From the NCBI GenBank assembly GCA_904066235.2, contig CAJFCV020000005.1, forward strand, positions 1,612,001-1,676,000: 64,000 nt of DNA. The letters are read 5' to 3'. Below the pieces are notes generated by a model that searched no databases, was not told the origin of the DNA, and was given only the letters and a program-made list of their open reading frames with translations. A program made the position numbers and the translations under genes. Shown here in pieces: positions 54,913 through 64,000 of this stretch; the stretch's first letter is position 1, and the number at the start of each line of letters is the position of its first letter. Source of the DNA: Bursaphelenchus xylophilus (taxonomy: Eukaryota > Nematoda > Chromadorea > Rhabditida > Aphelenchoididae).

Positions 54913-57614
54913 ATGATAGTGGACGTATTCTTCCTAATTATAAGTATTTTTTCCACTTTTTTGGCGCTACTCGTCATTTTTATGGTGATCTTTCATTCAC
55001 CCAAGACTATGGCTGGATATACCAGATATATCATCAATTTTACGGTAAGTGATTTTACCATGCCGGACTCTCCGAATTTTTTTAAAATTTTGCCCACATT
55101 TTGGGCATTGGCCACATATCAATCTTAGAAAGTTTTAGCGCGCGTTTTACAGGTGCATCCGATATATTCAACAATCTTTGCGGCTGAGAGAGAAAGCGAA
55201 ACGAAAAGAGCGCTAAAAGGAAAAAATTTGGCCATATCTTTGCCAGTTTTGCGTTGAAATAATGATTTTTTGCGGAAACATTACCCTCTACAGTATAAAT
55301 ATAATAGATGTGAAACTTTTCATGGAAAACTTCGCCAAAAAAAATGTCATATTTTTGTCGCTTTTCAGTCAAAAAATCTTAGTCGACTTTGACCAAAACT
55401 TTTTCGACTTGAAAAGTCCGCTCTTCTTTTCCGAGGGAAGAGAGAGAGGAAATTTTTGTGGAACTTTCGATTGATTTTTCTCATCGGTCAAGCTTATTCC
55501 GCAACTACAGTGGGGGACCTGATCCAGTGGCAAAAAACGTACCATTTTGCATCCGGGGAAGTATCAAAAATGTGGCGAAATGCTTCCCCCTCCAAGTGAA
55601 AAAACTTTGTTTTGAAGGGCCCTTTCTTCCTCACAAAAAAAGCAGGCACGCTTTTGAAATCAGAGTCTTTTCACTTGGAGAGGGAAGCATTTTGCCACAT
55701 TTTGGATGCTTCCCGGATGCAAAATGGTACGTTCTTTGCCACTGGATCAGGTCCCCCGCTGTAGAAGATGACTGTTTTGTACTAGTCATTTTGCCAAACG
55801 CAGGGGGAAGCTTAGACCATTCCCTTGTTAGGAGTCTCACATATCTTGTAGAGAAAAATCAATGTAAATTTTTTCCCAGTTTCATCGAAATCTGAGCACT
55901 GCAACTCAAGAATTCCTATTTATCAAGTTGTTGCCAACAAACTTTTTTTCAGCTCTTCGACGCCCTTTTTTCTTTCACATTGGGAGTTTTGGTCCGACCA
56001 AATCCCATGTATCCGCTGCGTGCCTCCTACATCAATGGCTGGCTGAAATATTTTGGAGATTATGGCGCCAAGCTGTCGGTAAATATATTTCCAAATGAAT
56101 CAACTTATTTTTTTGATACTCTTTTAGTTGGTCCTAGTTATAAACACGGCCGGGTATTGTCTGTCCACGCAATGTTGTTGTCTTGCTTATCGGTTTGCGG
56201 CGCTGCAAACCTCACAATGGTGGTTGGATTTTTTGCTTTCGACCAAAACATGGGTATATGCGTATGCGATTTCGTTATTTTTCACCGTCGTTTCGATCAT
56301 TATTTTCGCGCCAATCCAGCCTTATCAGAATGTAAGTTGGATTCAAAATTCAAAAAAAAAAAAAAAAATAAAAAATTGCAGGAAGTCCGCGATTTGCTAA
56401 TCCGCGACCTCCAAACCACCCCGAATGCGGAATTTCCAAACTTCAATGGTACCGTGATTTTCTACACGGACTATAAAAGCGACTACGCAATTTTCGCCGC
56501 GATTTTCATTTTCGTCGGATTTTTCGTCGCCGAATTCACCTCAATTGGATTTGTTTTCGTGCTGCTAAAGATGCTGGAATCGAGAAAGGAAAGCTTCTCG
56601 GTGATGACTTACAAATTGCATCGACAATTGACGGTGGCGCTGGGGGTTCAAGTAAGTTGAAAAGAGTAGGAAAAAATTATTGCAAAATGCGTTTTGATCT
56701 TGATGGAAGCGGTAAAAAATCAGTAAAATGCCTTAGGGGTCTCCTGTATATCATTTTGGACGTTTTGAGTGCTTGCAACAGGATGCCAAGATTTTTTATT
56801 TTGGCGGGAAATTCAAATTTTCGAGTATTTCAAGGTCGCAAAGGTTTGATAAACAGCCTAAGAATTATGAAAACGTGTTTTGAAGACTTTGCATCCTTCG
56901 TAGTTACAAAATACAGCACTTGAAACAGAATGCCAAAAAATTTTTATTTTGGCGGGAAATTCAAATTTTCAAAAATTTCCTGATCGTAAGGCCTGGCAAA
57001 CAGACCAAAATAGTGTAAAATACGACATGGGGTGTCTTGAAAGTGATATTACTCATAAAATACAGGCCTTGAAACAGAATGCCAAAATTTTTTGATTTTC
57101 GCGGTAAATTCAAATTTTTGAAAAACTGATTTGCAAAATCCTAAAATATACGATTTGAAAGTCTGCCAATTTTTTTTTCAATAAGTTTTCGTATCAAAGC
57201 ATGGTCAAAATTTCAAACATTTTCAAAAAAACGTAAAAATCAAGAAAAACCCTCCCTCCATTCAAATCTTTTCAGCTGCTGACTCCATTTCTCTTCATAA
57301 TCCTCCCAGTCACCTACGGAATCATCCGAACCTATTGGCAAGACATAACAGCCGAGCAGGGCCGACTAATAATCGATTTCATTGAGCTTTACGGAGCTTC
57401 CAATTCCCTGGTCACTCTCTATTTCATAAAGCCTTATCGGACCTTTCTAATCACCAAATTCAAACCAATTTTGAGGCTTCTGACCTGCGGCAACTATGGT
57501 AATGGGTCCCAGGAGGTGGTCAAAATTCAACCAGCCGAAACAACCCTCGCCTCAGAAGTTATAAATGGAGATTTTAATGAACGAAAAAGATCAATAATTC
57601 CAGTCATCAAATAA
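54913..57614 (+). CDS. Nematode chemoreceptor-like seven-helix GPCR (Str superfamily, srh/sri-like)
   Basis: Exons 54,913-55,044, 55,953-56,078, 56,128-56,331, 56,382-56,651 and 57,276-57,614 are all phase 0 and encode 356 aa. Hydrophobic helices are visible at VFFLIISIFSTFLALLVIFM, LFDALFSFTLGVLV, LVLVINTAGYCL, AYAISLFFTVVSIIIF, AIFAAIFIFVGFFVAEF, LLTPFLFIILPVTYGII and a last one ending in the KPYRTFLI signature. The PNPMYPLRASYINGWL loop after helix 2 and the terminal PYR motif are typical of srh/sri receptors, which act as odour or taste receptors in sensory cilia. The start ATG at 54,913 follows a GTG in frame. Intron 1 contains a family A copy split by a family B copy. The frame is intact, so it is probably functional. 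Confidence 0.8.
55060..55905. mobile_element. Family A element split by family B, in receptor intron 1
   Basis: A landmarks (AGTTTTAGCGCGCGTTTTAC, TTTTTTGCGGAAACATTACC, TTTCATCGAAATCTGAGCAC) flank the family B element at 55,508-55,761 (CAGTGGGGGACCTGATCCAG, complementary right end, TA flanks). B therefore moved later than A here. Confidence 0.6.
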
Positions 57615-57792
57615 ATTTGGATGGAAATTCAAGTCGAAAAAAAGATTCAGCAGCCCAGTTGTCGGGCTGAATGTTGTTGAGAGGCAATGGAGTAGGCGTC
57701 CCACGGCAACCCAAAATATAACAAAAATGTCTCCCGCCCACTATTGAGTTTCGTCCAAACGAAGTGTCAAAATTGGCGAAAGAAATAAAATA

Positions 57793-58505
57793 CAGGGTGC
57801 GGCAAAAAAATGGAAACTTTTTTCATTGGGTCCTGACGCGAAAATTTTTAAGTGAAGCAAAATTATTTTCATACCATTAAATTCTACGTAGTTTTCTGTC
57901 CTAGACCTTATGATTTCATGTCGATATCGGTTTATTAACATTCTTTTTTTGAATGTCAAACCAAGGGACCTCGATTTTGGACCTGTTTTTTAAGCTGATC
58001 GAATTGTTAATTTGCCCGGTATTGAAACGACGTTGTGTCCAAAGTAGTCACACAATGCAAGGAGCTTGTTAACAATTTTAAGCGTCCATTCAGTCTAAGA
58101 AAACGCACCGCCAACACTTCTGCCAGCCGCGAGGTCATCGACAGCGAAATCCGTCGATTTCCAGAAAAAAATTGCCCGTGAGACCGGCATCAGAGACCGA
58201 CCAGTCGGCCGAATAGCTAAAAATCAGCTCAAGGTCTCCCCACGCATGGTCTAAAATGCCTAACCCCTCACCGGCAAGATCAAGCCCATACGCCTGAAAA
58301 AATGCCGAAAATTCAGAAGTCGGGCCGCAGGTCCACGTTGGGAGCGCATTCCCTTTGCGGTGCAATGTTTGGCGGGTGCACAACCAACAAAACGTTAGAA
58401 TCCAATGCTCTATGTTATTGATGATGACCGTTATATTTGCGGAATTTTGATTGCTAGGAAAAATATAGCTATAAAAATAAGTTTCCATTTTTTTGCCGCA
58501 CCCTG
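57793..58505 (+). mobile_element. Internally deleted maT-type transposon
   Basis: Ends CAGGGTGCGGCAAAAAAATG and complement, TA flanked, 713 bp. The plus strand contains a broken frame near 58,150-58,340 with KIARE, DRPVGRIAKNQLKVSPRM and GPRWERIPF, resembling the helix-turn-helix and linker of maT transposases. The catalytic core is deleted. Confidence 0.7.
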
Positions 58506-58746
58506 TAATTCCGAGAAAAATGTTTTTTGGTCGGAAACCCGCACGAAAAATTCATTTTTGACATTTCGTTTGAATTCAACCGATACTAGGTGGGCGAAGT
58601 GCCGAAACGAGGCGGGAGACTCCCTGGGTTGCCGTGCGTCGCGACTTTTCGGGTCGACGACAGTTCGCGTCAACACAAAATCGATCGACACGAGGTTCAA
58701 GGCAGGTGGATACCCAAAAAAGGTTGTAGAAAGTGCCTGCGAGGCC
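58506..58746. other. No gene seen
   Basis: GC-rich patch (CGTGCGTCGCGACTTTTCGG) with open frames on both strands but no splice signals or recognised product. Confidence 0.35.
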
Positions 58747-59361
58747 TGGCAAAGCCGTTGAATGGCCGGCGGACGCTCGGCGAAGGCTCAGCAAAGACTT
58801 GCAATTTGTCCACTTATTCTAATTTCAGCTATTACTAACGTTAGTTTTCTTTACCATGAGTTATTGTAACATAAAAAAGACCAAATTTTGCGGCAAAAAA
58901 CGAAGATCCATAACTTTTATCTAGATACTATTGATGTGAGTACATGTAAAATAGCTCAAAATAGGTGATAAACTATCCTACGACCCGATCAATCTTATTA
59001 TTTCTACTAATAAGCCTTCTCTTAGTCTCCCCATGCATGGTTACACCCATGCAAGGCACCAAAGGCTTTGTGGAGGAATCGAGAAGGCTTATTTAGTAGA
59101 AATAATAAGATTGAGCGCGTCCTAGGATAGCTTATCACCTTTTTTGAGGTATTTTACATGTACTCACATCAATAATATCTAAATAAAAGTTACGGATTTT
59201 CGTTGTTTGCCGCAAATTTCGTTCTTTTATATGTTACGATAACTCAGGGTAAAGAAAACTAACGTTAGTATTTAATAGCTAAAGTTAGAAAAAGAGGACA
59301 TATTGCAAGTCTTCGTCAAGCCTTCGCAGAGCGTCCGCCGATAACAACGCGTTTTGCCTAT
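58747..59361. mobile_element. 615-bp hairpin (foldback) element
   Basis: Arms 58,747-59,034 and 59,075-59,361 are near-complementary throughout. Examples are GCGAAGGCTCAGCAAAGACT against AGTCTTCGTCAAGCCTTCGC, and ACTAACGTTAGTTTTCTTTA against its complement. The loop is about 40 bp and contains CATGCATGG. No open frame. Confidence 0.75.
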
Positions 59362-59719
59362 AACAACTTTTTTAATCTGCTTTTTATTTCCGACCTTATT
59401 TTAAGTCATCATTCCGACAAAAAGTGACATTAATTTGTATAAAATTTATGTCATAATAAATTATTTCTCATAATTATGAGAGACCACACACTAATTGACA
59501 ATTTCAACAAGAAAACATCAAATTATTCACAATGGATATTGTACTAGACATCAAAGTCAAAACATACCCAAAAAATTAAAATTTCATTTTTAAGTTTTAA
59601 AAAAAAGGTATCCAAAAGTATTAATGAAGACATCAAATACGTTTTAAATCAACTTACAGACCAGAAAACCCATTAATCTGCTTAAAAATTTCCGAAATGG
59701 CAAAAAAATTCCAAAAAAA
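59362..59719. other. 3' flank of the Mediator gene
   Basis: AT-rich, no gene. Should contain the mdt-6 3' end on the minus strand; AATAAA is not seen there in a convincing position. Confidence 0.4.
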
Positions 59720-61616
59720 TCAACTTGTGTCCATTTGTTCCATTTTTTGGTCGTTTTTCGACGTTGCGGCCGCAATGAAATGCGCCGCGGCTGAATTGCT
59801 CATCGGCAGGACTCCGGGCAGGTCTAGGCCAATATTGGCATGGGCGCTTGGGATGGAATGGGCTGCACTCGAGGCTTGGCCCGGCGCTGTGGGGGCCAAA
59901 AACGTGGCTTCCGAATTTTGAGGAGTTGCAGCGCCTATTGAGGGGGTTGCAGCGGCCGAATTGGGTCGAGTTCCCGAGGGTTTTGGCTGAAAGAACATAA
60001 AAATTGAAATTTTACTGAAAAAATTGGATATTCCAAAAAAAAATCCAAAAAAACTTTCATCGTATAAAATGACACCTTTCCGGATCTTGCCGAATCTTGT
60101 CAAAAACTTCAGAGTATACTTTTCTATGAGTTTTCATAAAGTTTTACACCGTATTTGGCATACAAAAACTAAGTTTTTCGACTTCAAACTTTTAGTCATC
60201 AGCTATCAAGATTCATATAAAAGTCGGTCCCAAATAAAAAAATATGGCATAAAAAATTTTTCTAGCGATTTTCAGAACCTATTCCTTCCATATTTTTTCT
60301 TTTGTTGGATCAAATTCGAACAAAATTTTTTGAATCTTGGGTCCCGCCACGAAAACTTTCAAAATCAGAAATTACCTCCGAAATACCTAATATTCATTTT
60401 TCGAGCTCATAAAGGCCCTAAATTCAAAAAACTAGACCAATTATTCTCCAAGATTTAAGTTAACTTCCCAATTTATATTGTACTACCCACCTAGCCCTCA
60501 AAAAATCTCAAAATTACCTTTTCCCCGCTGAATTCCTCCCTCAAATACGCCAACAACATCTCTGTGCGGTTGTGTTGGTACGGTGTGGCCCTCGTGGTCC
60601 AGGGTTCGTCCTCCTTTTTCAGGGCATTCGGCGGCTCGTTTTGGGGGATCTCCTGAGGTCCGCCTTCTTTGCTGCCCGGCCGCTTCTGGCCGTCCTTGAA
60701 CTCCCAGTAGTAGCCCTTGTTCACATTGAAGCGCAAATAGCTCAGGGTTTCGGTGAAGGCTCGTTTCAGGGGTTCCATGGCGCCCACGATGCGGCTTTGT
60801 GTGATGTGGTATATTGAGGGAGCCTGGTAGACAATGCCGTTCAAAACGTAGTAAAAGGCGATTGGCTGGTCTGAAAATGAATCTCCAGTCATAAAACAAC
60901 ACAAGCCACAATTTTCATGGGACGAAATGCCACAAGACCTTACTGGAAAATTTCCAATAAATTTTGTGACACTTCGCAACATTGTCAAATTTTGTTTCCA
61001 AAATTGGCTTAAAATATCTTACATTGCGCTGCACTGGTTCTGCGTTGTTTTCGGATCACAAATAACGGAGCTTGGCCTTCATGGACAACATATTGGATAC
61101 CATTCATTCGACTAAAAATATTTGAAATTTTTAAAAATTTTAATTTTACACTTGGCCAAAAAACATAGTAAAAATTTTTTAGCGTTATAACATGTTAGAC
61201 AATCAATTTAGAACAACTTTGCCACATTTCCCACTAAAATCCAAGGTTTTTCAAAATTTTGGGTCCCGGCACGAAAACCTGATAAGTCCTCCGAGCGGCT
61301 TGAAATTCTCCGAAAAGAAGTCTTATCCCCACAGCATAAACAAAAACAAAAATGCCTCCTTAAAAACAGCAACGCACTTGAGCTGTGGAAGCATTTCTTC
61401 GATGAAAACTATCCCATTTGGCATGATGCTTTGGCGCTGCATGCGGAGTTGCTCGTTGTCGGATTGGTTGTCGTAGAAGGGGTTCTTCGGGTCGCAAAAG
61501 TAGGTGAGCACGTTGTCGCGGTTGATCGCGTTTTGCGGGATTTGCATAAAGTTGCTCCAGTTGGTTTCGGTCATCTTCTCCACATCTTGTGGCGGCTGGA
61601 TTCGGCCCGGCAGCAT
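59720..61616 (-). CDS. mdt-6: Mediator complex subunit 6
   Basis: Minus-strand exons 61,616-61,378, 61,111-61,023, 60,870-60,518 and 59,986-59,720 join in phase to 315 aa. The MED6 core is clear: DNVLTYFCDPKNPFYDNQSD, then LNRMNGIQYVVHEGQAPLFV and IRKQRR, AFYYVLNGIVYQAPSIYHIT, and TLSYLRFNVNKGYYWEFKDG. MED6 is a head-module subunit that links Mediator to RNA polymerase II in the nucleus. The C-terminal exon is Ala/Ser/Pro-rich and low in complexity. I chose MLPGRIQ because TTTTCAG ends 8 nt before it, suiting a trans-splice acceptor; starting at 61,643 (MTNPFSAPK) would give 324 aa. It lies about 580 bp downstream of a same-strand helicase gene. Confidence 0.9.
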
Positions 61617-62199
61617 TTTAGGCGCTGAAAATGGGTTTGTCATTCACTTTTACATCAAAATCCAACTATATTTTCGATTAATTTTGATAAATGACAAAAA
61701 AAAATTTTTTTAAGTTAGGTCTCGCCACGAAAATTTTTAATAAGATTTGAGTCTAAAAACGCAAAATTTATCTCTCAAGAAACACATAAACAAAAATTCA
61801 TCCCTATTGACGCATTATTTTAGATTCTACAGCCATTTCAAAAACCCACGTATCAAACTTCTGAGTCCCACCACGAAAACTTTCAAAGTCAAAATTTTGG
61901 CCTAAAAATCATCAGACTCTTTTCTCTGCAGTCGCTATGCTATATTTCCACAAAAACTTTCAACAAATACCTTCAAAAACAAGTATAAAACATCAATTTA
62001 TATTGTACTACCCATCAATTACAATATCTTCAAATATCTCATGGTTGTCAACCAATTTATGTTCAAAAATGTACTTCAAATCAATCTCTACTTCATTTCG
62101 TTTCTTTATTTTCACATAAACATCCGGAATTCTTCAAAATTCAACAAGAAATCAACAAAAATAATGTTAGACACCAAGTGTAATATCAATAATAAAATT

Positions 62200-62476
62200 C
62201 TAGCCTCCTTTGATTCTCTCGAGTAATCCGGGGATATCCAGAGTTTTCAGTTTGTCAAGTAGGAGCTCGGGGTCGATGGGGTGTATTAATTTCGCGTAGT
62301 TTTCGTTGGTTTTGACCAGTTCGTTGAAGACGAACATCTTCGGGTATTTCTGCATTAAAATCGAGCTGGGGTGGATTTTCAGCTTCACCGAGGGGTCTAG
62401 CAGCAAGTAGTAGGTGTGTTCTTTGTCGTTGGTTTGGATGCACGTGTTGAGGAAGAAGCTTTCGACAATTGCTTTG
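62200..62476 (-). CDS. DEAH-box RNA helicase, C-terminal exon only
   Basis: The exon runs from an acceptor (ATTTTAG at 62,477 and above) to a stop and encodes KAIVESFFLNTCIQ..HTYYLLLDPSVKLKIHPSSI..KMFVFNELVKTNENYAKLIH, then PIDPELLLDKL. The A-I-x-x-x-F-x-x-N start, the LHPSS-like IHPSS and the F-N-E-L-V-x-T-x-x-Y-A block are those of the OB-fold that ends DEAH/RHA helicases, so the rest should lie beyond the right edge. The intron to its right holds family D and C elements. The subfamily cannot be told from this exon. Confidence 0.65.
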
Positions 62477-62509
62477 CTAAAATTTCGAAAAATTTATTTA
62501 TTTTTTTTT

Positions 62510-63090
62510 ACAAGGAAAGTACTTCTATGCGGTATGGAGTTACAGGTCGAGAGATATATCAAAAAAACCGCAAAATTTTTCTGATTCAGAATATGTAAAA
62601 ATTAGCTGCCTAATTTTGGTTTGAAAGGGCGAAAACCCCCTCAGAACTTTTCCCGCAACACCACGCAAATGCCTTTTTGACCAAGTTTTTACCAATTCAA
62701 AAGCTTTGTTTTTGAGCTAAAGTAAACCCTGGCATCTTGACAAGCCTTACAAACATCAGATTTGATTAACACTACACCTTAATTAGTAGTTCCAATGTAA
62801 AAACGCCCTTTTTTACATTAGAACTACTGATTAAGGTGTAGTATTTCCAGTCCGTCGGGAAAATAACGGCGGATTGTCGCGCCCCGGAATCGCATTTCAT
62901 CGCTTTGCGACGGCAAGCCGCAGTTGGGGATTTGCACCCTTTTTTCGACGAGACGAGACATCTCGTTGCGATGACGCACCGTTATTTTTCCGACAGACTG
63001 ATAATCAAATTTGATATTTTAAGGATTGTCAAGATGCCAGGGTTTACTTTAGCTCAAAACAAAGCTTTTGATTTGGTAAAAACCTGGGGC
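62510..63090. mobile_element. Family D element with family C nested, in a helicase intron
   Basis: Left D end ACAAGGAAAGTACTTCTATG with the following GTTACAGGTCGAGAGATATA blocks. The D core GAACTACTGATTAAGGTGTAG is interrupted at 62,848 by family C and resumes at 63,003 (TCAAATTTGATATTTTAAGG). The right D end is lost at about 63,090. Confidence 0.65.
62848..63000. mobile_element. Family C MITE nested in family D
   Basis: CAGTCCGTCGGGAAAATAAC on the left, TTATTTTTCCGACAGACTG on the right. The interior is more GC-rich than in other copies (GACGGCAAGCCGCAG). Confidence 0.7.
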
Positions 63091-64000
63091 CTGTTTCATC
63101 AACGAAAAATAAATAAAATAAACGAAAGAGAAAGCGAGAGAACACCCAAAACACGTTTCGAAGCGAGAGAGTCGCGACGGATTAGTAGAGACCCATCTAT
63201 AGAGCGGCGCATTTATCAGAGCGATCGGAGTGACTTTTTACGTCCAAAACGGGGGGTTCTCTACAGTAATCAGTGGATAACTCGGCTCTCGGTGGTCGTA
63301 GAATCACCCTTCCAAAATCCAAATAAAGCTATTACCAACAGCTACGGGATATCGAAATTTCATATTTATACTTCAAAAAATGAACTCAATAGACACCTAG
63401 TAGATCGTGGTATTCAAGTTTTTTTACGGTTTTTTCTGAAAAACGTTATTTTTTCAGTCAGTTTTCAACATAATGGGATAAAATTGGTACCAGTCGATAG
63501 CCCAACGTCTAATCTATAAAACTTTTTTAGAGGGGTGGTTTACTTCAAAAAATGAACTCGGTAGACACCTAGTAGATCACAGTATTTACGCTGTTTTTAC
63601 GTTTTTTCGGGAAAAACCTTTGTTTTTCACTCAGTCTTTAACATAATGGGATAAAATTAGTACCAGTCGATAGCCCAACGTCTAATCTATAAAAAATTTT
63701 TAGAGGGGCGGCTTCTTTTGCCCTGTGGCCTGCGAAACGTCTATGTTTACTGTCATGAACCACCGTTTTTGACACAAAAAACCATCGCGTTTCGAGGGCG
63801 CTTTTCCTCTCTTTTGGTTTTTTCGGAAACGATCGAAGGACTTTTTACGCAAATAGAAGACATCGTCTCACGAAATTGAACGTTTCGCAGGCCACAGGGC
63901 AAAAGAAGCCGCCCCTCTAAAAATTTTTTATAGATTAGACGTTGGGCTATCGACTGGTACTAATTTTATCCCATTATGTTAAAGACTGAGTGAAAAACAA
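63091..64000. repeat. Direct and inverted repeats running off the right edge
   Basis: Two direct copies of about 170 bp start TACTTCAAAAAATGAACTC at about 63,367 and 63,540. A palindrome follows: 63,640-63,740 (GTACCAGTCGATAGCCCAAC, GAGGGGCGGCTTCTTTTGCC) is repeated in inverse at 63,880-63,995. The 204-codon frame here overlaps these repeats and the family C/D sequence, and is not taken as a gene. Confidence 0.65.

Noticed and set aside
62905..63519. 204-codon plus-strand frame as a gene
   Set aside because: It crosses the family C end, family D remnant and the direct repeat in turn, so it is a chance frame through mobile DNA.

Overview
The window reads as nuclear DNA of a nematode, most likely a Caenorhabditis-like rhabditid. 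It is AT-rich, exons are short with nematode-type splice sites (GTAAGT donors, TTTTCAG acceptors), same-strand genes sit close together as in operons, and the receptor, Mediator and LRPPRC-type genes look nematode-like. All gene models were built by hand from reading frames, splice sites and splice-phase agreement. No database search was possible.

Positions 1-22,500 hold no convincing intact gene. They are a graveyard of short inverted-repeat DNA transposons. I label the recurrent families A (ends resembling GGGAAGTACTCCAAGTGCGA), B (CAGTGAGGGACCTGATCC), C (GTCTGTCGGGAAAATAATGA), D (ACAAGGAAAGTACTTCTATG), E (CGTCAAACTGAGATAAGC) and F (CTAG...CAAAAAGTC ends with inner GCACTGTGC palindromes). 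This part also has a decayed mariner (9,174-10,411), a probable solo LTR (16,275-16,640), a tRNA-Ser-like sequence (18,937-19,005) and a broken superfamily-1 helicase-like remnant (about 21,015-21,850, minus).

From 22,500 on there are genes. A 273-aa predicted secreted or type I membrane protein (22,520-28,881, plus) has a 3.9-kb intron filled by a 1.8-kb inverted repeat and a maT-type mariner. Converging on it is a minus-strand pair spaced like an operon: an LRPPRC/MMA-1-like mitochondrial PPR protein of 17 exons and 1,063 aa (43,164-32,305), then a 375-aa predicted mitochondrial protein (32,081-29,022). Divergent from the LRPPRC-like gene are two tandem NADH-cytochrome b5 reductase genes (44,049-48,561; 51,035-52,855, start uncertain). 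They share exon lengths and phases and are separated by a nested stack of repeats. Next come an interrupted mariner (53,140-54,356), a five-exon chemoreceptor-like GPCR (54,913-57,614), a second maT remnant, a hairpin repeat, and a minus-strand pair: the last exon of a probable DEAH-box helicase (62,200-62,476) upstream of Mediator subunit 6 (61,616-59,720).

The coding logic is housekeeping (mitochondrial RNA metabolism, electron transfer, Mediator). The unusual content is how mobile elements have remodelled it: an element sits in the TA of a splice donor, a relic duplicated exon survives, elements nest several levels deep, tRNA-like modules lie inside foldback elements, and a palindrome-rich array separates the reductase paralogues.
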